Shown one piece after another: positions 41,907 to 53,974 of a stretch of 59,368 nt of DNA. The stretch spans positions 1-59,368 of the forward strand of contig JBCAQO010000029.1 in assembly GCA_039111635.1 (NCBI GenBank). The letters are read 5' to 3'. Within the stretch, counting starts at the first letter, position 1. Each line of letters opens with the position of its first letter. The notes beneath the pieces were generated by a model. The model had not been told where the DNA came from. It did no database searches and was given only the letters and a program-made list of their open reading frames with translations. The position numbers and the translations under genes were made by a program. The stretch comes from Heterobasidion occidentale (lineage: Eukaryota > Basidiomycota > Agaricomycetes > Russulales > Bondarzewiaceae).

Positions 41907-42684
41907 TCATGCGACGCCCTTGGAAGCCTGACCGGCGTTCTTCTTGTCCGTCGCGATGTTGGTGTTCAATTTCTTCCTGCAGAGCACGAACATGATCAAG
42001 TGTCAGTCACGAGGTTGCAGACAATAAGGGGAGCAATAAATGTTCAACGACGTACGTCTCTGCGGCCAAATCACTAGCCAGAGAAGTTGTGCTCTTACCC
42101 GTGGCCTTAGCCTGAGCAATCTTGATGTTCAAAACCTGGACTTCGCCCGTCAGTTTCAGGACCTAGTTCTTGATCTTGCCATTCTGAAGTGCAGTGGCTA
42201 GAAGATACAGTACAGCATGTCAGATGCATGTCGACAATATAGATAGGAGTGGCTTGCGCACTGCGGCACCAGACGCAGCGGCAACCTGAGAGTTAAACTG
42301 ATCGGTCTCAGCAGACTCAGCAGCTTCACGCATCGTGTTCAAATTGTTGATCGTGGTCGAGTCGATGGTCGTCAGGTCGACGTTCTTGAAAGGGTCTACG
42401 TATAACACGGAACGCCGTAAGCAGCGTGTTCGTGATTATAGATTTCAGAGAAAAGGTTCTCACCAACGAAGACAGCGTTGGCCTGTGCAGCAGCATTGCC
42501 TGCAGTGCCGTCAGAGATCTGGAACTGCGCATAGCTGCAGAGAAGGATCCGATGAGTCATTGATGCATTTGAGAGGATATGAGGCGCACCTCTGTAGCGC
42601 AAATGCGGCCCTGGGAACAGGCGCAGCACTGACAGCACCCAAGAGGGCAGACGCGAAGACAGCGAAGACAGCGAGGCGAACCAT
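41907..42684 (-). pseudogene. Small secreted protein (basidiomycete family), damaged copy
   Basis: The minus-strand ATG at 42684 starts a signal peptide (MVRLAVFAVFASALLGAVSA) with a likely cleavage after Ala and a Pro/Arg pro-like site. Exons 42590-42684, 42464-42534 and 42262-42395 join in phase (SYAQFQISDGTAGNAAAQAN, DPFKNVDLTTIDSTTINNLN). The next exon (from 42197) reads TALQNGKIKN and VLKLTGEVQVLNIKIAQ but only in a frame one base off, as if one G were missing at the donor near 42261, and KN is followed by TAG where relatives have Lys. The last exon ends TDKKNAGQASKGVA at 41907. Such proteins are abundant, secreted and of unknown function in mushrooms. A TATAAAA box lies about 240 bp upstream (42921-42927). 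Either this copy is decayed or the sequence has errors. Confidence 0.65.
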
Positions 42685-43952
42685 TGCGACTTGAAGGTTT
42701 ATTTAAGAAGACGGACAGAAAATCAAGCTTGGGCTCAAACACGGTCTGGAGTGAAAATGAACGAGGAAGAAGCGCAGACTGGCTGCAGCTTGCTGAGAGA
42801 CTAAAAAGAAGGAAAGGGTCGAGAGCAACAAAAAAGAAAGACGAGCAGGCGGAGGAAAGCTGGCACCCGGCACAGACAAAGTCAAGTGGTGAGGAAACCC
42901 AACAGCAAACGAGGCATGTCTTTTATATGGCCTGTCCCTGCTTCTGTCATATTGGTCCTTGACGACAGATAGCGTCTTTCTTAATCTCAGCGGCGCGATG
43001 GAGGGAGACCAGCAACAAAGAAGCATCCCGGCCTTGCACGCTCTTGTAATCCGCTTAAGTACGGCTCAGGCACCTCCGGAACGAGGCGATCGAAAAACAA
43101 ATCCAGCGCTATCCAGCACTTATCCAGCGCCATTTATCCCGGCTTGCCAAGGTTTGAAGACAAGATATGGCCGTTAAGAAATCCTGCCAAGCTCGATGCA
43201 AGTGATGCTTGGCTGAGCCGCTGAGCCGCGCTGAGGTATCGAAAGAGCCGCGACAAACACCAGGAGCACTGGCTCAGGGAAAGGCACCATGCTGTTGGCG
43301 GGCCGTATTTATCCGAATCAGTGTCTCGTATGATTCCGCTTGCGTGAATCGACTGGATCACAGCGCGATGACTTTTGAGACGGCGTGGACTACCCATCTA
43401 TACGATCTATCTGATGTATAATACGGAGTCATAAGCCGCTCCCCAGGCGCCTTGAGCACACTCTCAGGCTACTCACCTCAGCTTGCCTCGGCCCAATTTT
43501 TATACGCGAAGGCAGGCGATGGTCCTCTCGTGAAAGAGTCCGAGGGTGCGAACGGGCACCACCACTGCGTGAACACACGCCCCAATCGAAACCCCATACG
43601 GAACCTCGACACCAGAAATGCGGTCAACCCCGGCTTTCAGTCCCGATGAAATTGATAAGTAAGGTAATACAACAGGGAACGACCAGCAATGTCAGAAAAC
43701 ATACACAAGAACGTTGCCAATCAAAAAGAGTCAGTAGAAGGAGGATTATATCCGGAATCAAATGACCATGTCGCCCTTTAGAGAAATGAAAAAGCTAGGG
43801 AGCCGATAAACCAAGGTTTCGAAAGAGTATATCGCATGTTGCGTCGGAAAGATGTTAAAGGAGTTTCACGGGACCAGAGGGGTGTAGCGCGGGTGCTTGC
43901 ATCTTTGGCATAGCAAGAGATGAAAGCTGTAGATATGATGGGCGAGAGACAG
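42685..43952. other. Intergenic region
   Basis: Apart from the TATA box near 42921, I see no gene, RNA gene or repeat that I can support here. Confidence 0.4.
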
Positions 43953-46900
43953 CTATGTCGGTGGCCACGACCTCACGTCGCCGTAGGTAACTTCATCGGG
44001 GATGGCCTCCATGATGATGCGTAGCCACCTGGCACCGGCTTCCGTCAGGCCTGTCCAAAGAGTGACTATGAATCCAGCACCGAGTTGCTCGAGCCGTTCA
44101 GCAATGACGGCGCGGCTCGGCGAGGAGGGTGAGAACGTGTAGATGGTTGGGTCATAAACAGCGTCAGGTTTCGTGGGATAGAGGTAAAGATCGGCGTAGA
44201 ATGGGTCAAAATATGTGGTAAGGAACTGGTGTTTCGCGTAGCGGATTGAGAGGCTATATGATGCAATCTCCTAAGCGATCGAGATAATGGACTATCGTTC
44301 ACCAAAACGCACCGGTACATGATCATAATAAGTATAAATTGAAGGAGGAAGGCGCCGATGAACGTCCTGGGGTTCCAGGATAACCGTCGCACCGGGGAGA
44401 TATCGGGCTATGTATGGAAGCGGTCAGTCCATGAGTCTCACACAATTTCCGATGCGATTGAATGAGACGTACTAGGAATCTGGCCCTCCGCATACCTTCT
44501 CTCAAGGGGCCATAATTACTCCTAAGCTTCGACTGAGCATCCTGAGCCTGCTTCAGCGAGGAAGAAATTCTAGACCTTGCTTCGCGAGCGGCTTTCGATA
44601 CACCGTGAAGCTCGCTCAATCGTACATCATCGACAGGTAAGTCGATCGAGCTAGGGTGTTGATCGTGATCAAAGCGTGATTAAAAGGTCCGGACACAGAA
44701 TACCAGATGACGTACGTGTCCACTTCGCTCAAGCCGATGTGAAGGTCCTTCACAGCTTTCTTGACGCGAGCCAGTGCCTCCGCTCGACTAATGGGACCTT
44801 CCGTCACGGTGTCCTCACTGTCATTCTGCTCGGGAGGCTCTTCGACCTCCCGGCCCATCGCATCGAGCATCCTGACCTTACTCTTATTCGCGCTCTTGTT
44901 TCGCGGTGTCTGTAGAGCACCGCCAGGCATACGCATGGACACCGAAACCTCCTTCCGGGCCGGAGTCTCCGGCACGACGTCCTCACGCTGCTCCTGCCCA
45001 AACGCATCAACAAACCGTATTCTAGGAGACTTGCGCACCTTGCGGCGAGATGAATGGGAACGCACTGGCGTCTTCTGTGATTCGGACTCGGCGGTTTCGT
45101 CCGCGTGACCGAAGCCATTGCCATTGCCGTAGGCCTGCGCGGACGGAACCGGCGAAGACTCTCTGACCCCGTTAAAGGAAGGCTCAGAAACTGAGGCGTC
45201 CGAATCCACAGGCATCGCAGCGGCAACCGAAGCATCTGAGTCGTCGAACTCGAATTTGACGCTTGGCAGCGGCCCATTCTCCGCGGCATCCCCCGAATCT
45301 GAGGGGGCACTGTCCGAGACCTCGAAACGGACCTTCATGAGGCTCTTTCTACGTAAGGTGCCAGGAGTGGCCAGCCATGCACCTGGAGGCGCAGGCGTCC
45401 GAGTTGGGAGAGAATTCGACTTGGACATCGCAGAGGGTGGGGTCTTCGACCTGGCAGGGACAAGTTGGGATGGCGTAAATTCCCCTGAGCTCTCTTGAGG
45501 AAGGGAATTGGATCGAGCTCGACCCGGCTTCTTCGCCATCGGAGCTGGAGTCTCCGCGTCCCGCGTGCGCACAGGAGCAGGCGCAGGAGCGGGTGTAGCT
45601 GCCCAAGCTCCAGGGGGCCTCGGGGTTTTCATCGAAGAGAAATCCAGGAAACCGTTTCCATTCTGTCGCATCGGTGTCTGCTCTACATCTTCTGGCATGG
45701 CCTCATCCTCAGATGGAGGCCCCGGGAGATCTGGCAGCCCTTTGGGAGGAGAAGGCGTCTGAAATTCGATTCTCGATGCGCTGAATGAAGGTCGAGGAGG
45801 TGTCGACAAAGTTGAAACAGAGCCTCCTTGAGGTACCGGAGGGGGGACGATGGGGGTGTAGTAGAAATAGGTTGATTTAAAGGAGTGGAATTCACGGCTC
45901 TCTGCAGGCGTGCAAAATCGCTAGTCGTTGTAGCAGGCAACGCTTGAGATGGGGGCGGTGACAGTGATTTGGGTGGCATGGGCTCTTCCGGCAGTGGAAT
46001 TGGTATAGGCCGTATGACTGGCGTTGCCACCATCTGTACATCTTCGTCGCTCTCTGTGAGATCAATCAGTTCACGAACAATCGGCGCACATACAAACTCA
46101 CCTAAAACAGAGTCTGCGTGTCTGTGTTGATGCTGGCTGAAACTCATTTCTTGCGTAGACTCCTCTACGATGTTGATACGTGGCGGAAGCAATCCGTTCC
46201 CATCACTAAGCTCCGTGGTTGTCCTTTTATGCCCCTTCTTGAAAGCGGGATCGGCACCATCAGGAGATTGAGCGGGAAGGCTCTCTGTCCTCGTTCTTGA
46301 TTTCGGCTTTGGCGGCGATCGAACAGGAATATGGCTCAATCGTGTTGGATTACTTTGACTGGACGGCCTGTACACAGGGGAAGTCGAGCGCCGGGGGGTG
46401 TCATCGAGGTCTAATGGCGGTAGTTGCATCCTATTGCGTGGAAACGGCCAACCAAACTTGGATGTCGCTGGCGGCGTAGTAGAAGCCTGACCATTGCCAG
46501 TACCATTTGTCTTTGGAGAGGGAGGTGGTAAAGGCGAATTTGGTCGCGGCCCAGGTGACGCAAATGCGTCGTTTCGACGTGAAGACGATGACGGGGCCAA
46601 GTGAGTGGGGGAGCCAGTTCGGGAAGGAGGCTCGTGCAATGCCGACAGCGACGACGCGCTGACCTTCCGTGGTCGGATAGTACTAGGAGACTCGCGAGGT
46701 GTTGTCGAGGTTTTGGGTGTGGCGCCTACCGAGCTCGTCTTCCTGATACGGGAAGGAGCGGGCGTAGACCTGGGCGAAGGCGATGACGGCGGAATTGGCG
46801 ACAGCGAACGGCGGTGCTTCCATTTCGGCTGTGGAGAATTCCAATTACGCTCTCGCGCGACTTCCTCTACCTCGTCCGCCTTCGAGCCGAAACTCTGAAT

Positions 46901-48948
46901 GGACCCGTTGGGCGAACTGGCTCGAGAAGACTGTTGGGATAAAGATGGCCTTTCGGGCGTGAGCTTTGGCTGTGCGGAATCTGATTGACTTGGGCGACTG
47001 TGCTTCCGGGTCCTTTCTGGAGTGCGGTTGTTCCCTAGACTAGAGGAGGACCGATCCGATGAGATTCTAGGACGAGGAGAGTTCCAAGCTCGCTCCCGTT
47101 CAAAGTTTCGATCACGCTCAGTTTCCCCCACACGATCGCGATCTGTATGAACATTTCAACGTACAGATACAGACATGGTCATGATGATGCTTACAGTCGG
47201 CATTTGATAGGTTGGAGCCAGCTCGCGACGAGAGGTCACTGTCCATGCTTCGTAGAGACACCAAACTATCTCGTCTCGCCCGAGCCTCGGGCATTGGAGA
47301 ACCCGTCTGCGAGTGCGAGGCCCGGTGATGATGCAGATGATCTCTGCCATGCGATGAAGTCTGTCCAGGGGATTGGCGAATTGTTTGATTCCAACTTCGC
47401 TCTTGGGCGAGTTCTCGCTGCTGGTCCTGATCTGTTCAATGTCGATGCTCAATAAACGTATGAACTGCCCTAGAAAATACTTACAATCGGTTGAGGATAT
47501 GTTGGAACTTGGGCGAGACACTTTATGTGCGGGGCTTAATTGAGGATCTGAAGGTATTTATCACATTATAACGTACCTGCACTGTCTGCACTGACCCGTC
47601 TAGACATGTTTTTGGCCATGCTCTGTCGATTTGCCATTTGGACGCTCTTCGGTCAACGATTGTGCGCGGGCCAATGTTGCGGCATGCGAATGCAGAGCTG
47701 AGGCCTTGGACTTTCGAGGAGGCGGAAAAGACACTGTGAAGATTGGATTGAGTAGGTGGACGTCGTGCAAGCGCCCAAGAACCTACAGGGACGACCGTTT
47801 GGCAACGATACACTGTCGCTATCAGTAGCGCCATTTCCTGCTGCATGCCAGAATCTATATCGAGCAAATCTAAAATGTTGCCCATCTATGAATGATCTAT
47901 TTAAAGAGCCGAGTCACTCACTCGAATGCATGTGAATTTGGGACGGAAACTGGACAGTTCGCACGGATGTGCTGGTAGCATCCGGTGGAGATACTATGGC
48001 GGAATTGACATGGCGCAACATGGCAGCTACGTCGGTACTGTTGTCCAAGATGTCATCCGTCAAGTCCATATCTGACAACGAGCCTGAGAGGGATTTATGA
48101 GCTGAAAAGATGGCAACAGAAGCCACTTACGATCCGACTCATGCGCGGAAAAGGAGCGTGGATCAGCGCGTATGTTTGTGAGTCGACTCCTGAGAGCGTC
48201 CATATCGGCAGCATGCTTAGAGCGTCTTGATACGGTGGGTGTTTTACCTGTTCATGTAGAGATGGAGATTTATGAGGGGAGAACTCAGGGCATTGCAGGG
48301 TAACGCACTTGAGGATGTATCCAGCTCCTCATCGCTCAGAGTTCTGCGCTTTCCCTTATTCTTTGCTCTCTCCTCTGCCACCTTCTCGACTCTGGGGCTA
48401 TCTTCCAATTCGCTAGCACCGATGCTATTCCTCCGTCGCCCGTTGCCTGTTTGGGGTGAGTCGCCAGAGTCGCGCAGGGCATTCGAGAAGAGGTCCTTCA
48501 AACTTTCTCGGGCGACGCTCGCGGCCGTCGTGTTCCATCTGGGCGTATCGAAGTCAGAATCGAGCTCGGATGGCGGGTGAGGGGCAGGCTCGTGGAGGAG
48601 CTGTGTTTGGGAGGAGTAGGATGAAGAGTTGGGGACGCGGGCGAGCAAAGCCCGTAAACGGGCGGCCGGAGTGTCCTCGACAGGAGCCTGCTGGGAAGGA
48701 GGAGGACCATTTTTTGATGAAGATAAGGAAGAGCGGAGGGACATCCTGGGAGTAGACTGTGTGTCCTCTGCATCGTCGTGGTCAGCGTGGTCGCCGCTGG
48801 CGAAGAAGTTGGGGAAAGGGTTCGCAAGACGAGACGGCCCGGCCGTTGGGGTGAAGTCGAGGGCGTCGTCGTCGAGGGGTGGCACTTGAGCATGTCGCGT
48901 GAGGCGAAGGCGGGGGATGGCTAGCGACGGGGCTCCAGTGCCGTCCAT
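43953..48948 (-). CDS. Large Ser/Pro-rich protein with C-terminal coiled coil and membrane anchor
   Basis: This is a multi-exon minus-strand gene. Well-supported exons are 48309-48948, 48131-48247, 47922-48083, 47195-47431, 45837-47142, 44716-45780, 44473-44650, 44313-44407 and 43953-44253; the part between 47432 and 47921 is unresolved. The start (MDGTGAPSLAIPRLRLTRHA) is followed by long disordered, Ser/Pro/Arg-rich sequence with a repeated element (RERAWNSPRP, RERNWNSPQP, AQERSWNQ). Near the C-terminus are a helical region (GPISRAEALARVKKAVKDLH, SELHGVSKAAREARSRISSS), a conserved-looking segment (NYGPLREGMRRARFL), one membrane segment (FIGAFLLQFILIMIMY) and a folded tail (FLTTYFDPFYADLYLYPTKP) ending SWPPT. 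I cannot name the family. The tail-anchored layout could suit a nuclear-envelope or ER protein, but that is inference. Confidence 0.7.
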
Positions 48949-49312
48949 GACGCGCTCAAGTGCGGGACAACAACGAGCGCGCCGTGCCCCATCATCAACA
49001 GCTCCCAATCAATTATGTAATCTCTCCCATAACCTCGTGGCATCGCCCTATTGTCCCGCCACTCCATCATCATCTCCTTCCCACAACGACCGGCAGTGGG
49101 CACCCCCTTGGTCGATCCATGAATAAACACGAATATACTGAATGCCTGCGTGCACTCTACGCGCAGCACTGACCCGAACAGAAGACAGCTGCAGACGGTA
49201 TTCTCAGACTCAGACAGGCTGCGAGATCCTGCGAAATGCCCTCGAGAGTAGTTGAACAAAAAGATCAGCTCTGCGATAGAGGCGCAGCTTCACTTTCTCT
49301 TCCTTGCCCTAC

Positions 49313-50971
49313 ATGTCTGTCGCTGACGTCGCAATCAATGTCAAGAAAACCCCACAAGGCGGTAATACCAAGTGAGTCCTGGCTCTCAAGCATTGGGCAT
49401 TCTTATAACGTGTTCACCGTAGGCCTCCTGATGAGTCTGCTCTTCTGACGTATGATGAACGGCTCGACAAGTGGAGGCCCTCAGAGGCGAAGACACTTGC
49501 TTTGATCGGAAAACTAGGCGCAGTGGACATAATCCTGCCAACTAAGAAACATCGCATCATCAACCGGCTGAGCAAAGCATATAATGTGTTCTGGAGCTCG
49601 TTCGTCCGGCGGGTCGGACAGAGCTGGAAGTACGGTAGATACCGTATGATCTTTGCGCAAGATGACCGGTACAGCGTCGGTTCTGCAGATCAGAAGAAAC
49701 ACACTCTCCGACTGCCTCCAAGTTCCCCCAGCCTGTTACCCCTCATTGTCTCGTCTAATAATCTGGTATTCTCGCTTTCGCCGAACATTTCAGAACGAGG
49801 ATCGATATACACGCGATCTACCGATGCCACCCCGATTCAAAAGGAGCTGATCGTGCCGTTCCTTCTGTCAGCTCCAACAGAGGGCCATCTCCCTCGACCC
49901 ATAGGTTTTCTAAGGCCAGATGTAATCCATAAATTAGTGGCTGATCTTCCTCTATTCCAACATCATTCGGGGGATTCTCCATGGGTACTGGGCCGTGATT
50001 CTGAGGGCATTCAATATGTCTCTTTTCTCCTGCTGTTAACAGAGAGGAAAGTCGTCCAGGACCTTTCACATTAATCGACTTGTCGAAAGATGGCGACAAG
50101 AAGGAAATTTTGAGGACATCTTGCGAGGTATTCATTGATCCTATGGCGACCCACAGGCTCACTCAATCTCTAACAGGTTAGAGTGACGAACGATTTCCCA
50201 TCTATAACTATGCACCCACATCTGATTGTTCTTCGGACGCTATCGACGACCCAGTTGCTTTTGCGATAGAGCGCGCTGCTCTGCCTCTTTTTGGATTCGC
50301 CAACTTTGGATGTTTGCTCATCGGTCAGTTCAATACAATATTCTGCACATCGACAATGCTCAGATACTTATCAGGCTCGCAGCATACTACCATTGTCGCG
50401 ACACTGCAAAAACGATGCTTTGGATCCCCCGCAGATCAAAGACAAAGAAAACGTACGCTTTCATCGATATCGCCAAACAAAAACTTGGTCGATTTTTGTC
50501 GATTTTAGCTGGCCTGGTTGCTTGGATGTTACTGTTGGTGGAGGAATGATTGCAGGAGAGACTGCTTCGTCAACTGTCATTCGCGAGTGCACTGAAGAAG
50601 CGTCACTCGATGCCAACTTTGTACAAGAAAACCTCCACCCTGTCGGCATCATATCATATCCCAACAGATCTGCCGCCGGTTGGATGCTCCCTGGCTTTTA
50701 TTACCTCTTCGACCTCCTCCTGCCATCAGATGGATCTGTGCAGCCACGAATCAACCCAGCGGATGGCGAGGTTGAGAGGTTTGAGCTTATGGATGTAGAA
50801 ACAATCTTAGAGAACCTGCTTGCTGGTGCCTTCAAACCGAGCTCTGCTCTCGCCTTGGTCGAGTTCCTGATCAGACATGGTTTCTTGAACGAGAACACGG
50901 ACGCGCGGTTCGCCGAGGTCTGTCTTCACTTAAGACAGTCTATGCCTTTGCCCGTCCCATGGCGTCTTTAA
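49313..50971 (+). pseudogene. Nudix hydrolase, thiamine-pyrophosphokinase-associated (DUF4743) type, with an in-frame stop
   Basis: The 3' exons encode a clear Nudix box (GGGMIAGETASSTVIRECTE, then EAS) preceded by WIPRRSKTKKT and WPGCLDVTV, and followed by a C-terminal part (PGFYYLFDLLLPSDGSVQPR, LVEFLIRHGF). Upstream, RPIGFLRPDVIHKLVADLPL and INRLVERWRQEGNFEDILRG match the DUF4743 domain, which precedes the Nudix domain in fungal TPP-related hydrolases. At the junction LRG|WSDERFPIYNY the expected Trp codon is TAG (50179-50181), and the link near 50330-50390 also does not keep frame. The start is unclear: the frame is open back to an ATG at 49313 through one intron (49372-49422), but residues 1-150 are not family-like. 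The likely substrate is an oxidised or damaged nucleotide or TPP derivative; the copy looks broken. Confidence 0.6.
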
Positions 50972-52468
50972 AGCGCACTTCACTCAGGTTGGTCATTAAG
51001 TTGCTCGATCGCACCTTCTCTTCCTACTGATTTCAGGATCTTGCAGCTGTTAAATCTGGAGAACCGGATGTTGTATTCCTTTGTGTTTGCATTAATGAGC
51101 ACGGTGTCTCGCCTACATATCCAAGTCGCTCATCGACGGAATCTGTGAAATGACCAGTCACCGGTCTCATGCTCCGAAAGCACGACCCCAGTCATCTTCC
51201 GAATCACAATCTTGGTCAATCCGAAGCTTGCCTTCTCCTATGTTCACACAGACCATTGACCACATCGTCCTGGCATTCTCCGCGCGATAAAGAACAACGC
51301 TGAACATGCCGGAAGATGTCCTTCCCCACAGCGCAGCTGTGGGGCGGCCATTGTGATAAGTTTGCCGATCTAACTCCATTCATGCATCGTGCTGAACACA
51401 CGTTTGTGCCTCCAGACCTGAGAAGGTAAAGTATGAGGAGATTTCATTACAGTGCTTGCAGCCCGAAGGAATACTTGACGTCAAGGCTCCGAAGACCCTG
51501 TATGCAAGGCTGATGAACGGTGATGTCTCTAAGTTTTTATCGATCTTAGCCGATCCAGGCCTCATCCATCGCACGTATATCACAACGTGCACCTCTAATG
51601 CCTTGCCTTGCCCTTTGTCCATCGACTGCCTAAGCCCGATTAAGTGAACAGCATTAATGACGCGCAATCTGGATGGCTTGTTCATACCCGATGTTACCCC
51701 TGTGAGTATCATTGCATCCCATCATTAATACCTCATCTTGCACAATCAGCGAACATGCTCTACCGGCGGTGAACCTGGCTCCCAAGCCAGCGGTAAAGGT
51801 AAGTGACAAAGAGATCCTTGCAGATCCTTGCACAATACCGTGCCTTTGCCTCTACCCCGTCACACTGAATCTGATGACCCCAAGTCGCCTCATTGCTCCG
51901 GTGCGCGCAGACGTCCGGACTGTACGCCTTCTGCTTGCTCTCGGCACCTCTCACGCCCAGCAGAGCTGGGCGCTCTCGGTTCAATCTAGGGTAATTCAGG
52001 GTACACGAACGAGCGCACGGTCTAATCAGATGCGAACACAAGCAAGGTCTGGTCCCGTTCGTCCATGTCTCCTCGACCCTCGATTTGTTATACTTGTCTA
52101 TACATGGATATTGTTATAAGCGATCCAGCTGTGTGGGCTAAGACGGCAGGTCTCCTCCGCTTTCCAATTCTCATTACCCTTCACCTCCCCGCATGACGCC
52201 ATCAGCATCTAGCCTGCTGTGCTCGAGGCGATCGATATCTGCAGTCACTATGCTAATTATATGCTATGCTAACTACACAGGCTGTCACTGCCACTGGCCG
52301 GGTACCCGATGAATCATGATGCGTGATGCAAATGAGGCATCGCAGGATGCATATAAAAAGGCTCGAGATGACCCTGCCTTGAACCCCCCCCATAACAGCC
52401 CCAGGCCGCCCACCTGTCTCTCATCAGCCCAGCTACAACCAAATCTCCAAACCAAAGGAACAGACACT
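50972..52468. other. Intergenic region
   Basis: No convincing coding frame is present. TATAAAAA at 52352-52359, about 115 bp upstream of the next ATG, is the likely promoter of the DM9-protein gene. Confidence 0.45.
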
Positions 52469-53763
52469 ATGGTTGACTCCTGGAGCCCCGGCACAGCTTA
52501 CAGCTACGGTGCCATCGTCGAATTCGAAGGCACGTCGCACCGACGCTTACTCCGCCCCTCTCGATTCTAACCCTCGAGTTGACCCGGCAGGTGCCAAGTA
52601 CAAGATTATCCAGCCCCACACTTCGCAATCCGACTGGCTGCCGCCCAACACACCTGCGCTCTGGGGGCGCGTCCCCGACGGCGAACACTATGAACATCAT
52701 GAACAGCAGCAGCAGCAGCAGTCGACCCCGCCGCAGTACTCCTACGGCGAACAGCAAGGTATGCCTCAACAAATCCCCGTTCTCGCACGAGACGTATCGT
52801 CCTCATGGGACTATGTACAGGCGGCTACTCCGATCAAAAGCCGTATGAGTCGCACCCCGACCAGAAAGTCGATATCCCGCACGAGGAGCACAAGAAGAAA
52901 TGGTGGGACCTCAGCGACGAGCGCAAGAAGCAACTTGAGGTGCGTCTGCGGAGCCTGAGCGTCTGACGATCACACCCCGCCCCGACTGCGGTTGACGCGT
53001 CTTGCGCAGCTTGGCGGTGGGCTCCTAGCAGGCGCCGCCATCCTCGGCGGAGGCTACCTCGCTTACCACGAGCACGAGAAGAACGAAGAAGAGGTAGTAC
53101 CTGGCTCTCCTACTCTTTCCCAATGTGCTGCTGACCGCTTGTGGACCTCCATCCGTACAGAAAAAGGCGCTTACATGGGAGCTCCAAAACTGGCTGCGCG
53201 ACGCGCAGGTGCGCACGGACGACTTCCGTGCGCACGGCCCGCGCGGCCCAACGACGTGGGTGCTCACCGAGGGCCACAACATCCCCGACGGCGCGATCGT
53301 CGGTGGGACCGACAACGGGAGCCCATTGTACATCGCGCGCGCGTTCGTCGAGGGCGGGCTCCAGGTCGGGAAAGCGGGCCGCGGGCTCTCGAAGGGCGCG
53401 TCGGTCGGGTACAAGCATAAGGAGTACGAGGTGAGTCTAGAGATGTCTCCTGGAGCCATCGAATCTGTGCTGATGCCTACTGGCACATCGCTATGCCAGG
53501 TCAACAAATACGAGATTCTCCTCGGCGATCCGCGCGCCGTGCGCTGGGTCGACGCCAAAGGCGCGCTGCACCTTGACCGATTGAATGCTCGCCCCGTCGA
53601 GGGTGGCCGCGAGCCGGACGGCACGCCGCAATACATCGCGCAGGCAGAGCACGGCGGAGGGACGCACCCGGGCAAGGCCGCAACGATGTTTGAAGGCGCG
53701 TTCGTCCCGTATGGCGGTAAGGAGAAGAAAGAGGAGCATTATCGCGTCTTGTGTTATAACTGA
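52469..53763 (+). CDS. Chitin-binding-like (CBM5/12-type) and DM9-repeat protein
   Basis: Six exons (52469-52529, 52591-52759, 52821-52939, 53010-53093, 53161-53430, 53500-53763) join in one frame. The N-terminus has the aromatic pattern of carbohydrate-binding module 5/12 (WSPGTAYSYGAIVEFEG, then KYKIIQPHTSQSDWLPPNTP). A Gln-rich linker (six CAG codons), a charged segment (KKKWWDLSDERKKQLE) and a Gly/Ala-rich hydrophobic stretch (LGGGLLAGAAILGGGYLAYH) follow. The C-terminal half holds two DM9/DUF3421 repeats (NIPDGAIVGGTDNGSPLYIA, VRWVDAKGALHLDRLNARPV). DM9 domains are mannose-binding in some animals, so a lectin-like role is plausible but unproven. There is no signal peptide. The first intron (52530-52590) uses a GC donor (GCACGT), and this choice is what restores the frame. 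A TATA box is at 52352. Confidence 0.85.
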
Positions 53764-53974
53764 GTGCTCGAAGAAGAGTTCGTCTGCGAGACTTGCGTTG
53801 GATGTGGCACACTATAACAATCTGTTCTGATGTACAAACAATGTACTGTGACCTGTCTCATTACTGGATAAACAACCGCTCTGGTCGTGTCTGTAGAATA
53901 CAATGCCAACAGGCAAGATGCCGAAAAGAAAGCACGACGTACAAAATATAATGACAATCCCCCAGCATGAGATC

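Noticed and set aside
45781..45836. Apparent frameshift in the large Ser/Pro-rich gene
   Set aside because: A 56-bp GT-AG intron (GTACCT...TTCAG) restores the frame exactly.
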